A DNA stretch of 64,000 bases from Sycon ciliatum (GCF_964019385.1 NC_088655.1:5249458-5313457), one strand, 5' to 3'; positions 39,500 to 50,511 are shown, counted from the first letter of the stretch. The notes: generated by a model from the letters alone, not told the origin. Translations and numbers: made by a program.

Positions 39500-40488
39500 G
39501 ATGCTGGGAATGACACCACACATGAACACACACAACTGCTAAAGCACATGTGCTGTCCACGCACATACAACTTCCTTAGTATAATAATGTACGCATACTG
39601 AGAATCTCGCCTCAAAGTCTTCCCCTTATCTCCACTATGTCACTCTCCCTTGAGAGTACAGTGGCTTTTCCTAAGCACAAACAGCCTGCTAATCCTAGAC
39701 CAGTATAATGTCACTCTCACATTGCACATCTTTCACCTACGTAGACAGCCGAAAACATGCCGAAAAATTCCGCCTTTTCCATGGCTTCCTTTGAATCCCA
39801 TTCCTTTTCTGCCGCGCATCTTCCAGCTCAATAAAGCACGGCTGAAATCTGCCAGACTCATTTAGCCAGTGCGTCTTGGATTTTTTTCATTGAGCTTCGA
39901 TCGATCGTCCATTTTACAAGTTGTGTTGTTGCCTTTGTAACGATTGTGACCCGACTGTGCCTATATCTGTACATGAAAATTAAGGAACGGACTAGACTAT
40001 GACTCTGAAAAGCCATTTCGTCAGCGTCCGACAGTGCTGTGGGTGGTTTGATGTTCTGTCTCAATAGCGGAGCTCGGTCAGAGTGACCTTACCATCCAAA
40101 TAAGGTCCATTGTACACTGAATAAAGTTTCTTTTGAACTTTGGCCACACGCAATAGTTTTCTATGCTTCTCGTCACCACACTCTTACTCTTTTAAATATC
40201 TTGAGGGGGGGGGGGTTACACTTTACGACTGTATGATATGTACATGTATGTACGATCCTGCAGTCCAAATATTATACAATTACATCAGAGTGCAGGAACC
40301 CATGTATCCCAGTCAGTGTGTTTGCATTTGTCAGGCTGAGATCAGTGCCACACAGTTCTGTGAGGCACTCGAGAGAGTGTCCCCATTTCGCATTTCACAA
40401 GTGACCGCATTTTCAAGTGTTCGCGCATAGTAAAATGTACCGAAAATCAATAAAACCGCAATGGGCTGTCCTCGCATTTATATAGGTG
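39500..40488. other. no recognised gene
   Basis: Only short background ORFs. There is a G10 run near 40207. Confidence 0.35.
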
Positions 40489-40845
40489 TTTGTTTTCTGA
40501 GGTGTGTGAGAGGTGTTCTTTTCTGAGGTGTGTGAAAGGTGTGTGTTTTCTGAGGTGTGTGAAAGGTGTTTTTTTTCTGAGGTGTGTGAAAGGTGTTTGT
40601 TTTCTCAGGTGTGTGAAAGGTGTTTGCTTTCTCATGTGTGTGAAAGGTGTTTGTTTTCTCTGGTGTGTGAAAGGTGTTTGTTTTCTCAGGTGTGTGAAAG
40701 GTGTTTGTTTTCTCTGCTGTGTGAAAGGTGTTTGTTTTCTCAGGTGTGCGAAAGGTGTTTGTTTTCTCAGGTGTGTGAAAGGTGTTTGTTTTCTCAGGTG
40801 TATGAAAGGTGTTTGTTTTCTCAGGTGTGTGAAAGTACAGGTGTG
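40489..40845 (+). repeat. 27-bp tandem repeat, ~13 copies
   Basis: The unit is approximately AGGTGTGTGAAAGGTGTTTG followed by TTTTCTC. The first copies differ in length by a base or two. The unit is a multiple of 3, so both strands show nine-residue repeat ORFs (CVKGVCFLR on plus, HLRKQTPFT on minus); there is no other reason to call a gene. Confidence 0.92.
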
Positions 40846-40849
40846 ACCG

Positions 40850-41837
40850 TATCAGTTTGTATGTGTATGTGTATGTCTAGTGCTACACACGTCTGCAGTC
40901 ACTGATCAACTTGCTCAGGTCATTACCAGGAACAACTCAGTAGTGTTGGCCAACAATGCATGTGCACTTCTGAGGAGGTTATTATATACCTACTCTGTCA
41001 TACTAGTGCACAAGTTAGGAAAGGCACAATGTACTGTCGTGGCCAAACAAAATCCGGCCAATGCTATGCTAAGCTAAGGGCAGCTGTACGGTGCATGGGC
41101 CGTGCTCGACTCGACTGCAGCAGCAGGCTGGGCAGAGTCACGCAGCGCAGACTGCTCAGTCCTGTGCTGGTAGTCTAAATACATGCATGCCACGAAGGTA
41201 CCATGTCACCTGCTGACTGTATGAAGAACTGTTGGTGTGCCAGTGAACACGTTCCATACCACTTACCAGTGAGACTAGTGCACTGTATCCATGGTATTAG
41301 CCGGATTGTTTTGGTGACGACTGCATAAAAGACTAATCAAGGTATGAAAGGCCAACCTTTTTTTCGGTGATTTCCGTTTTTCATTTCCTGACTTTTCAGA
41401 TTCCTTTTTTTGTTTTTTTTATCGCCCTCAAGTGTACCATACTGTGTAATTTGCTGGCTAAAAACATAGGAAAACTGTTGTGACAGTGTGGCCTATAAAC
41501 TGTTATAATGTACCTTTTGGCCAGTTCAGTGCTGTCATTCCATATCTCTCCGTACTGCCACGGAGAAAAGGCTTAGCCACCCGTGCTGATTCCCACTACA
41601 GGCATACGCAGCCCGGGGACTGCAGCGTTCCGGAGCGGAACGGACGACACCTCCGCCGCTACCGCTATGCCGACGAACACCATGGACTCTGGGTGGGCAT
41701 TTTAGTGTGGCTCTGCTCCGAACTGTGAGTTTGACGTGCCCAGGAGAATCAAAACGAGACAAAGGCAGTATGCAGAGGCCATTTTTCCAGCCACTATCAC
41801 CAGATAAACTGGGTAAAGTGCCACAAACACTCTACTA
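40850..41837. other. no recognised gene
   Basis: No gene, inverted repeat or tandem array recognised. Confidence 0.35.
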
Positions 41838-42010
41838 AGGCCGCGGTCACACATGCACTTTTTTGGCTGCGCCGCCAAACCGTAACTTAGGGCGGAGGCG
41901 TAGTTACGCTTTGGCGGAAAGCTTGGATTTCGCTACGCCAGAAAAATGCGAGCGGAACCTCCGCGTTGGCGGATCAGCTTTGGCGGAACCTGCATAATAT
42001 TATGCAATGT
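41838..42010 (+). mobile_element. putative transposon terminus (GGCCGCGGTCACAC...) upstream of the Harbinger accessory gene
   Basis: GGCCGCGGTCACACATGCAC is followed by short inverted motifs CCGCCAAA/TTTGGCGG repeated several times. This looks like a DNA-transposon end with subterminal repeats. I did not find the matching right terminus by eye, so assignment to the Harbinger element is inferred from position. Confidence 0.4.
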
Positions 42011-42114
42011 GAAGGCTACTGTCACTGATTCTGTGTTTGTGTGTCGCTACTGTTGTTGTTTGGTTGTCGTTTGGTACTCTCTTTGCGTGTAGACTGCCTG
42101 GGGATCTTCCCTGC

Positions 42115-42888
42115 ATGTACTGGGGTCATGAAGTGTTTGTAGACTCTAGAGCTGAAAGAACTATTGCTGGTACTGTATTTCGAAGTAAAACCCGGTTTGA
42201 TAAAAAGATGAAGAGGGATATTGATCAGTTCAAGTGGATTGCACAGAAGACGAAGACCTTTGTCCTGCCTCTTGTCCGAGATAGAGAAAAGGAGCGGACA
42301 GGAGCAGCAGTGGACGACGACGACGACGACAACGATCTTGACTGGGAGGATATTGTAAAGCGTGCCAAGTGGCCTCTTCTCAAGCGCTATTATGAGCTGT
42401 TCAATGCTCACCCCACCATGGGAATAGCCCTGGGCACGGACACCGCTAGAAGTAGCGAGGAGCAGGAGGATTGTGACACCGGTGCTGATAGGAGTGCTGT
42501 TGCTGCTGATGCGAATGCTGGTGCAGCTAGTTTAGTGCTCCAAGTTCAAGGGGAAGACGATGAAGTAGATGAAGCACTTCCCGTTCTACTGGATGAAGAC
42601 TACGGGGTAGGTGATGATGGACCTGGAAGCGAGCGCGATGTGCCACCCAGTAGCAGCGACAACGAAGATAACGAACAGGCCGTGTCTGAGCAACCAGCAA
42701 GGGGTGCTCAAGCACAGGTAGCAGTGAGCGACGCACAGCAACACCCAACACCCAACACACCACCTACACGAATTGTGCGTGCACGTACCCAAACAGTAAC
42801 ACCACCCCAGCAGGAGCAACATCGGCAGTTCCTTGATGGAATGGGTGCAATTCTAGACGGTCAAGCGCAGCAAACTTTAGCCATCCAG
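42115..42888 (+). CDS. PIF/Harbinger accessory (Myb-like type) gene, exon 1
   Basis: The frame is open from 42037, with the first ATG at 42115 (a CTTTGCGTGTAG acceptor at 42092 is an alternative start of the exon). It has an N-terminal region with Trp residues and basic helices (FRSKTRFDKKMKRDIDQF, DLDWEDIVKRAKWPLLKRYYELF), a long acidic middle, and a Gln-rich end (HRQFLDGMGAILDGQAQQTLAIQ). It ends at donor CAG/GTGAGT (42889). Harbinger elements carry a second gene for a Myb/SANT-like DNA-binding partner of the transposase. The size, acidic/Q-rich tail and the transposase 5 kb away fit, but no clear SANT repeat is visible. Confidence 0.5.
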
Positions 42889-43029
42889 GTGAGTTTAAAT
42901 TTTGAAAATGTGCCCACGAATATATCTTTTTTTTAATTCACTGCAGTAACTACAGGTATGTAAATGTTTGGAATGTTTCATTGAAAACCGAACACTTCTC
43001 TACTCCCCAGTGTCCTGAATTTCTGTGTA

Positions 43030-43199
43030 CCGTATTTTACGGCGTATAGACTACACTGGAGCATAAGCCCCAACAAGATTTTTATGACGAAATATAAACG
43101 ACTTCCATACATTTCACGGTTCATTTCACCATAAAGCCGCTCCAACCTTTTTTGGTTGATGTCCAGTGTTTAAGCCCGGCTTTTACTCTGGAAATAGGG
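43030..43199. mobile_element. TA-flanked MITE (CCGTATTT end) in the accessory-gene intron
   Basis: TA at 43028-43029 and 43200-43201 flank CCGTATTTTACGGCG...CCAGAG-like ends (right end reads CCCTATTTCCAGAG in reverse). 170 bp. The start ACCGTATTT recurs at 55018. Confidence 0.5.
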
Positions 43200-43392
43200 T
43201 ACTTAATTTAACCCTTTGGGGTGCATCAGTCATTAACGACTGATATTAATGTAGCTCCGTTCTTGTAATGTTCTTCGTCACTGTTAGGCGCTGCATCTGT
43301 AGCTGTATTATTGGGTGTTTGTGGCTGTCATGAGGTCCCTGGGGAACGGACACGACAGTTTACTTTCTTCATCTTTTTTTGAATGACTGCAG

Positions 43393-43611
43393 GCCCAGCT
43401 CCAGCAACAGCAACAGCAGTTTGAGGAGCGGATGAGTCAACAGCATGAAGACAAGGATGCCAGGGCACAGGAGCGCCATCAGCAGTTTGTTATGACTATG
43501 CAGCAATCCATGATGACATTCCAAGGTACGCTGATGCAGAACCACTTTGGAAGGAGGAGACGACACGCCAGCAGCAGCGACTCTGATGAAATGTGTTGGT
43601 CAAATCAGTGA
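43393..43611 (+). CDS. PIF/Harbinger accessory gene, exon 2
   Basis: The acceptor TGACTGCAG at 43384-43392 leads in frame into AQLQQQQQQFEERMSQQ, a Gln/Met-rich helix, and RRRRHASSSDSDE before a TGA stop at 43609. Both splice borders fall between codons. A Q-rich coiled coil with an acidic SSDSDE tail is usual for Harbinger accessory proteins. Confidence 0.5.
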   Translation, partial: AQLQQQQQQFEERMSQQHEDKDARAQERHQQFVMTMQQSMMTFQGTLMQNHFGRRRRHASSSDSDEMCWSNQ

Positions 43612-43937
43612 CTTATTTCAGAATAATCTCTCTGCGTTCATTACATTCTTGCTGACATGGCTATACAATAATTATACACGATGGAATGTACGACTAGCTG
43701 ATTGTACATAATATGTCCGAATGCAGCTCTTTCAATGCCTATGCTGTGAACACTCAACATCTTAGGCACGCATATTATTCTTTCTAATTCCTAAGCTCCA
43801 GCTGTTTGTTGTTGCTTCCATGCCTGTCTCTACTAGTAGCTGCCGGTGGTAATGGTGTGCTAATTGCGTTTCTCAGTGGCGACTCTGATTAATGTATTGG
43901 TCAAATCAGTGACTGATTTCCGAATAATCTCTCTGCG
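43578..43937 (+). repeat. direct duplication of the Harbinger intergenic region
   Basis: 43578-43640 (GACTCTGATGAAATG, AATAATCTCTCTGCGTT) is repeated at 43871-43937. 43641-43812 is repeated at 46554-46720. The second copy is split by the TTAA transposon 43942-46548, and both copies predate that insertion. Confidence 0.8.
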
Positions 43938-44254
43938 TTAAGGAGGTTCGCGACGGTTAGCGCCATATTGGATTTCCGAATTTTTTTCTGAAAAATAATG
44001 CCTTTCGGAGTGGAAAAATGGGACGCGATCGATCATGCACAGAAAATAGTTTGACCATGACTAGACTTCGCAGCGCGTGCTCGAGTCGAGACAAGATTTG
44101 AGGAAGAAGCTCAGCCACTAGTGGACTTGCGGATTTGTTTTGACATTGGCGGTTTTTGGATAGCTCGGTTCTCCTGCCGACGTGTCGTGGAGATGAAGAC
44201 GCGGGAGAGTAATCCGTCACCCACGACGTGGCCTCTCATTCTGTGTACTGGACG

Positions 44255-44640
44255 ATGCAAGAAGCCGAGGAGGGGGACGCTTCGCAAACTCAAACGATCG
44301 ATCGAGTTCCTGAAAAACGGAAAGAGCGATCTCCATCACTAACGCCACTGGATTCGACTCCCGCGAAGAGGTCGTTCAGTGCCCCTCTTCACGGTCGACG
44401 AATCGTTCATCTCAGGTATCTGGCTGTGGGATTGTCTGCGTGCCAGAAATGAGAATCCTGGATGTGGCAAACCTCTGGCGCTCATTGATTGCGTTGAAGA
44501 GAAGAGGTACGACCTGGGCAGCGTACTTGTCATTCCGTGTCAGCAGTGTGGGATGGAGAATTTTATAGATACAGATAGCCCTGTAACTGCTCAACACCCT
44601 GGCCCCCGTGCTTCCACAAGAAACACCAAAGCTGCTTTGG
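44255..44640 (+). pseudogene. exon remnant in the TTAA transposon (Mutator/Kolobok-like transposase region?)
   Basis: The first frame has EEGDASQTQTIDRVPEKRKE and TPAKRSFSAPL. A frameshift near 44400 leads to FTVDESFISGIWLWDC, GSVLVIPCQQCGMENF and STRNTKAALG, ending at donor GTAAGT (44641). A Cys-x-x-Cys box followed by NTKAALG resembles the start of Mutator-like transposase domains seen in invertebrate TTAA elements. The assignment is tentative. Confidence 0.4.
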
Positions 44641-45026
44641 GTAAGTGCGTTTTTCAATCTCATAAGATTTATTCATGATATTTGCGAGTCATTGCCACCC
44701 TATGGCTATGGAAATGTATGAGCACACTGTATGCGCGGCGGCCGCGAGCGTCTGTGTGTTTGCATAGACCTGCATGTTTGTGCATGTGTACACCATACCC
44801 ATGTATGAACATGCACATGCATATGCGCTGATGTGGACGTGCCCTCGCACACATACTATACACACGTGCATGACCGCTCCCAGGGCATGTTGGTGTGACA
44901 TGTGTATGCGGGCATCTCCACTCATGCACATGAGTGTGCACATGCATGTGGGTGGGTACGCACACGTGCGTGAATGTATGTGTGTGTGTACGCGCGCGTG
45001 TGTTCTATTGCGTGTGAGAGCATGCA

Positions 45027-45028
<2 letters not shown>

Positions 45029-45082
<54 letters not shown>
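45029..45082. repeat. TG microsatellite
   Basis: (TG)n in the presumed intron of the TTAA transposon gene. The surrounding 44800-45030 is also rich in alternating TG/CA. Confidence 0.9.
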
Positions 45083-45088
<6 letters not shown>

Positions 45089-45193
45089 CAAGGATGTGTG
45101 TGTCGATGGTGTGCATTTTGTGATTGGTGAACACTCTGATCCCTAAACCGCGATACCGGAGCTCCCAAGCTACAGCCTCAGATTGATTTATAG

Positions 45194-45646
45194 TTCATCG
45201 TTGGGAATGAGTTCGCTGCTCATGATGCTGTTGCGGATGTTGCGGCCCTAGCTGAAATTGTCGAAGCTCGCCCTCATGCCAGTATCCTGTAGCACTCTGT
45301 CACTTTTGCATCAGCATGTTCAGCGATGGAGTTTGCAGAATATCAGCAAAAGCGGCTGGCCACCCTTCAACCGTTGGTCCAAGCAACGTGCTTCTCTAAA
45401 TCAGTTGCAGTGCGGGCAGCTGCCAGTGGGTTGGTGATGAAGCACTTTGTCTTGTCCTACAAACGAAGTGGTGAGCCAGCCATTTCCAGACTGATGAAGG
45501 AGCAAGTCGGGGGTAAGAAGCGGGTGACAGTCTCAAAGAAGATTATCAAGTTAGTGGTGGCTGAACACCTAGCGAAGAACCAGCAGCAACCCAACTGTAA
45601 GGAACGCCATGTGACACAGTGCTTCACTTGTTTGTGCGCACCGTAA
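45194..45646 (+). pseudogene. DEDDh exonuclease-like C-terminal fragment in the TTAA transposon
   Basis: One frame interrupted by a single TAG at 45289. Before the stop it reads NEFAAHDAVADVAALAEIVEA. HDAxADVxAL is the third (HxxxxD) motif of DEDDh (DnaQ-type) 3'-5' exonucleases. After the stop it continues AMEFAEYQQKRLATLQPLV and RLMKEQVGGKKRVTVSKKIIK. The first two exonuclease motifs were not found, so they would lie in lost or unrecognised exons. It is either a passenger gene or part of a transposase gene of this element; the fragment is inactive. Confidence 0.4.
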
Positions 45647-46978
45647 AATACCATCATTTTTGCCAGTGTGGGGACACATTCTAGCTCGCATAGTTGAAGA
45701 ACAAGAGGACTCAATGTTGTCTGATTTGTTCCAACATGTCAGCTTTCATTGTAGTTTGATATGGGGCAGTGCTAAGCGCTATCATAGCTACATGTACATG
45801 TATCACAACCAAGTGCCAACAGGAGAGTAATCATGGAGAAAAGTACCTATCGATAATGCGTGCACCCAGGGTTTTCCGGCAAATTTTCTAGTTCAGCTAT
45901 TCCATCCTTGTATTGTTCTGAACGCCGAGGGCTCTAGTGAGTTTATGCAACACCTAACAGCCAAAAATCCAATAAGTTATGACCAAAGCAGCAGCAGAGA
46001 AGTACAAGCAATATAGATACGTTAATTTACCCATTTTAGGCAAATTTTGACAGTTTTTTGGATTTTTCTTCAGAATATGCACGGTGACAACTATTTTCGC
46101 CGCGGTAAACCTGTTCCAAACCACTTATAGAACGTGTTTGAAGTATCCACATATGGGGCAAACTCAAAAATAAGCTGCAAAAAATATTCAAAGTTTCATT
46201 TTTTGTGTCTTTTTGTTCTTCTCCAGGAAATGACGACCTGGATCCCATCGTCAACCAAAGTGTACATTTTTCGGTGTTGATATCATCTTAGTCAATACCT
46301 CGAACAGTCTGTAAAATTTTATGTCATATTTTCTGTCCTAACTGATGTTGTGGACGATTTCTCATCAATTTTGGGATTTTGTGTCATTTTGTGTCATCAA
46401 GGAAAATTGTGTTTTTGGCAAGACCTATTCGGGCAATTGAAAAACTGATGTTACTAAGCGAAAATATAAGGCTGTACCTATTCAAACCTGATGTCAGATT
46501 GGGCTGATGTTGAAATTAAATTTTTGGGCCTAACTGTCCCGAACCCCCTTAATTACATTCTTGCTGACATGCCTATACAATATACACGATGGGATGTACG
46601 ACTAGCTGATTGTACATACAATGTCCGAATGCAGCTCTTTCAATGCCTATGCAGTGGACCCTCAACATCTTCGGCACGCATATGATTCTTTCTAATTTCA
46701 AAGCTCAAGCTGTTTGTTATATTATTATTATTCCTCAATTATATAGAAATTTATACCATTTGAATCTTTTATGCTACATGAGGAGACAATAGTAATGACA
46801 TTTTCCAATGAGCCCAATTTTATGACGCTCCATGTTACTGAAGGACTAACTTCGATCATTGGGATTGTAGAGCCCCATTCTCTAGGATCTGTCTACATCT
46901 TCTTTGTTTCAATGTCCAGCATAAGCGAACGTGTGGATCAAGCATAACTGCTTGGTTGACGTTGCCGCGGGAATGCGT

Positions 46979-47110
46979 ATAATAGTAATAATAATAATTC
47001 CACAATCACGATGACATAGTGCCAATAAACATGTGATGCAGGCGATTTTAACCAGCCATGGTGGGGAAAACTGAGAATAAACAGGAGAAAAGATAACACT
47101 GAAAACAAAA
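46979..47110 (-). mobile_element. LINE 3' end fragment with (ATT)n tail
   Basis: On the minus strand this ends in AATTATTATTATTACTAT. The sequence ATGACATAGTGCCAATAAAC and GGCGATTTTAACCAGCCATG is nearly the same as 31810-31880 and related to the 3' end of LINE copy 1 (2920-2975). It is a short 5'-truncated copy. Confidence 0.8.
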
Positions 47111-48021
47111 CAAAAGGAATACTAAAGGATCCTGGAGAAATCAGTATGAAGATTAGGCTAGCAATGAAAAACAACGAAACTCTTGTCAATTCAACTTAGG
47201 TAGGCGTGTGCAGAATGGAACAAAATGCAGCATAGTTGTCGCAAGACTGCCGAGACCAATGAAAATAGGACTTAAAGATAGGGGATTATAAAAGGATCGA
47301 TGATCTGGCAAATGGGAACTGGAGAGAACATCTAGTAGGCGAGCTATTATTGAACCAGCTTTTTAAATGTGCAAGTGCTTGCGGAGGAGCAAGTTTTAGC
47401 TTAATGCAGAAAATGAATTTGCATGCCGAGTGGGGAAAGCGTTCCGAGAGAGCTTGTTGCTGTCTATCCCCGTCTGTACTGGCAGCTGCCTGTGGTAATG
47501 GTGTAAAGAAACATGAACTAAGAAAGCAAAATGATTGTCTCAAAAGGAGGTATTCGTCGTGGATTTCTATATGCGTTAGCTGGTTTAACTACTGCGAACA
47601 TGCAGTGATAACATTGTAGTACCATGATGCATGGAGTGCATGGATGAGGTAGGGTTTACAATGGCATGTACGTCATGATATGTGCACTTAAGACAAAAAA
47701 CTCCTCTATTTTATATCGTATCAACTAGCATGTACATTGTAGGTATTATTGACATCATCACAATGAGTACCAATGATGGAGTACGGATCGCTCATAAATG
47801 GAAGCTTTGGATCACTGTAATAGCATTCTTCCATGCTGTTGACTTACACAAAGCCAAGTTTGCTCATGCGATGGGATCCTGCTGATGGGTGTACTGAGAT
47901 AGCTTGTTGCGATTACTCAATCCAGCCTGATCAAACTCCGCATTGGGCTGATCGTTCGGCCCAGCATGGTACTTGTCGTATGTTGCATCGTCGATGAGCC
48001 ATGTTGCTTCCGCTGGACACC
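47111..48021. other. 3' flank of the Harbinger transposase gene, no gene recognised
   Basis: Part of it (47450-47510, CTGTCTATCCCCGTCTGTAC) is a diverged copy of 43815-43860 from the duplicated Harbinger intergenic region. Otherwise only background ORFs. Confidence 0.4.
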
Positions 48022-50054
48022 TCAAGTACTCGCATACATTATGAATGGCATAGGTACACGAATGGCAAACTCTGGGTCATTCAAGTTATTGTGCACCAAG
48101 ACCTTAAATCGCCCTTTCAGCCTCCCAAACGCCTGCTCTACCACACGCCTGGTACGGATTAGTCGATAGTTGAACGTCTGCTGCCAGGGAAGCAGGGCCA
48201 CATTGTCATCATGGCACTTCATGAGCGTGGCAGACAAAGGAAACGCAGAATCGCCAACAAGATACGGGCGAATGTACGAGCCTTGGATCGTGAACTTTTC
48301 AGTTCCAGTCTCCTTGATCGTAAGCCACTTCCGCTCACCAATCTTGCGTGCCAGCCGAGATGAAGCATAAACACTAGCGCCACCGGCCGATCCAGCATGT
48401 CCAGCATGTCCAGCACGCCCAGCATGTCCAGCGTGTCCAGCATGTCCAGCATGCCAGGATGCCCGGCATGCCCAGCATGTTCAGCATGTCCAGCATGTCC
48501 AGCATGCCCAGCATGTCAAGCATGCCCAGCATGTCCAGCATGTCCAGGATGTCAAGCATGCCCAGCACGCCCAGCATGTCCAGCATGTCCAGCACGTCCA
48601 GCATGTCAAGTATGTCCAGCATGCCCAGCATGCCCAGCATGTTCAGCATGTCCAGCATGCCCAACATGTCCAGCATGTCCAGCATGTCCAGCATGCCCAG
48701 CATGTCCAGCATGTCCAGCATGCCCAGCATGTCCAGCATGTCCAGCATGTCCAGCATGTCCAGCATGTCCAGCACGCCCGGCATGTCCAGCATGCCCAGC
48801 ATGTCCAGCATGTCCAGCATGTCCAGCATGTCCAGCATGCCCAGCATGCCCAGCACGCCCAGCATGTCCAGCATGCCCAGCATGTCCAGCATGTCCAGCA
48901 TGTCAAGCATGCCCAGCATGTCATGCATGTCAAGCATGCCCAGCATGTCCAGCATGCCAAGCATGCCCAGCATGTCCAGCATGTCCAGCATGTCCAGTAC
49001 GCCCAGCATGTCCAGCATGCCCAGCATGTCCAGCATGCCCAGCACGCCCAGCATGTCCAGCATGCCCAGCATGTCCAGCATGTCAAGCATGCCCAGCATG
49101 TCCAGCATGTCCAGCATGTCCAGCACGCCCAGCATGTCCAGCATGCCCAGCATGTCCAGCATGTCCAGCATGCCCAGCATGCCCAGCATGCCCAGCATGT
49201 CCAGCATGCCCAGCATGCCCAGCATGCCCAGCATGTCCAGCATTCACATTCAGGAACAAGCCGCATGCATCAACTTTGCCTAGGGTGATGATGGCAGAGT
49301 ACTTCTTATAACACCAGTAGCAGTCTGCGAATTGCACCTGTGGCTTTTTGATTTTCATAAACGTTCCGTCCACAGCTCCTCCGCATCTCTCAAGCTTTGC
49401 TAAATCTTTAAATTCTTGCATGGTTTTCTTCAGCTCTTTTCCTTCTGGGAAGCAGATTGACCGTGCTGCCATGTCTTTTAACAAGATATCTACGGTTGAA
49501 TGAACGATGTGGACGGCGATGAACTTGCCGATTGCGTACTGTCTCGCCAGCTCCCGGAAGGTAGGCCCATGTGCCAGCCAGTGCAACATGATGGCCAGTC
49601 GCTTGTGGCTAGGAATAGACGCTCTCCATTTTGTGTCCTTTCTTGCCAGCAGTCGTCCGAACTCCTTGTGAAATCGCCAAAATTCCTCCTTGCCCATGCG
49701 CAAATGATTAATATACTTCGCGTTTTCGAAATCCAGAACACCATACTGCATAGTCATGAGCGGGTAGTTACGGAGGAAATCAGTCTCCCAGACTCCTCGG
49801 CCCCTCAGCGCTGACCAGAAGCGACGCCATTTCTTTCTTCCCAGAAGTGCGTCTGCATACGTACGAACTCCGAGGTTGGCAACTATGGGTATCCAAGCTG
49901 GAATAGATGATGGAATATGCAGTGAACGACTACTTCGCTGGACGGTCGTAGTGGAAGTGCCCATGTCGCACACATCCATGAGGCTGTTTGACAGGACATT
50001 CAGTGCCATAAAGGCAGTAACAATTCTAACCTGTCTTCGGCGCTCACGATCCAT
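48022..50054 (-). pseudogene. PIF/Harbinger DDE transposase, split by a minisatellite
   Basis: Minus strand. The N-terminal part (50054-49244) is open, with an HTH-containing region (KRLAIMLHWLAHGPTFRELARQY) and the first catalytic Asp in GGAVDGTFMKIKKP. After LFLNVNAG the frame enters an 853-bp 9-bp array with stop-bearing variants. It re-emerges at about 48390 (SVYASSRLARKI), with the second Asp in YLVGDSAFPL and the Glu in VEQAFGRLKGRF, ending at 48022. All three catalytic residues of this DDE_4-type family are present, but the array and its stops make the gene non-functional. It would have worked with the accessory protein at 42115-43611. Confidence 0.9.
48391..49243. repeat. 9-bp minisatellite (CCAGCATGT/C)n, ~95 copies, inside the transposase
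   Basis: Units CCAGCATGT and CCAGCATGC with occasional CAAG, CACG and CATT variants. It begins exactly in the transposase codons for NAGHAG (GCTGGACAT-type on the minus strand), so it looks like an in-place expansion of the gene's own sequence. Nine bp keeps all frames open, giving spurious ORFs on both strands (CPACPA, SMSSMP, MLDMLG). Confidence 0.97.
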
Positions 50055-50479
50055 GATTACTTCTACACAAACTTCGCTTCTTTAAACAATTCAATGGTGA
50101 AACTAGTTCACTCCGGGCTATCCAAGTGTCAATTCAAAGCTCTTTTCAAGTTTGGTGAACACTAGATATCTGAAGTCAATCAGGAACAAGTGTTGGTTTG
50201 TATAGGCTATAGGCTGGAGACTGGAATAATAGAAGAGTATGCAAGGCAGTGTTGTGTTAGGCTCTTGCTTATCTGACGTTTGTTGTTTGCCAGTAGTGTT
50301 TGGATGCAAACAGAACTAAGGAAGGATGAGTAAAGGCTACATGGTGACCATAGAGTTGTGTGTGAGGAATATCTAACATCAAAAGGTCATGGTAATGATG
50401 TGTATTGAACTAAACTACCTGCCTCACCTAGGTGCTTCCCAAACAAACTTGGCTACTTGGCTACTTGTAGGTTGATGTG

Positions 50480-50511
50480 TGGTGTTTGCCTATCGTCAAT
50501 AGGCAAACACC
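50480..50511. repeat. short perfect palindrome
   Basis: GGTGTTTGCCTAT, 5-nt loop CGTCA, ATAGGCAAACACC. The motif GCAAACAC recurs at 50645 and 50935. No gene is recognised from 50085 to 50801. Confidence 0.85.

Larger units (their letters stand above)
43942..46548 (+). mobile_element. TTAA-flanked DNA transposon, 2,607 bp, nested in the Harbinger element
   Basis: TTAA at 43938-43941 and 46549-46552; imperfect inverted ends GGAGGTTCGCGACGGTTAG and GGGGGTTCGGGACAGTTAG. The interrupted sequence reads on across it when compared with the intact duplicate at 43620-43650, which confirms the insertion point. It carries remnants of a spliced gene. Kolobok or piggyBac-type by target choice. Confidence 0.85.

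Noticed and set aside
40447..40905. Cys- or His-rich ORFs at the 27-bp array
   Set aside because: The period-3 tandem repeat explains the openness on both strands.
44669..45168. Long His/Thr-rich ORFs opposite the TG microsatellite
   Set aside because: They arise from alternating CA/TG sequence in a probable intron.
48374..49311. Poly-CPA, MLDMLG and SMSSMP proteins
   Set aside because: Frames of the 9-bp array inside the Harbinger transposase; only the minus-strand transposase frame has homologous sequence at its ends.
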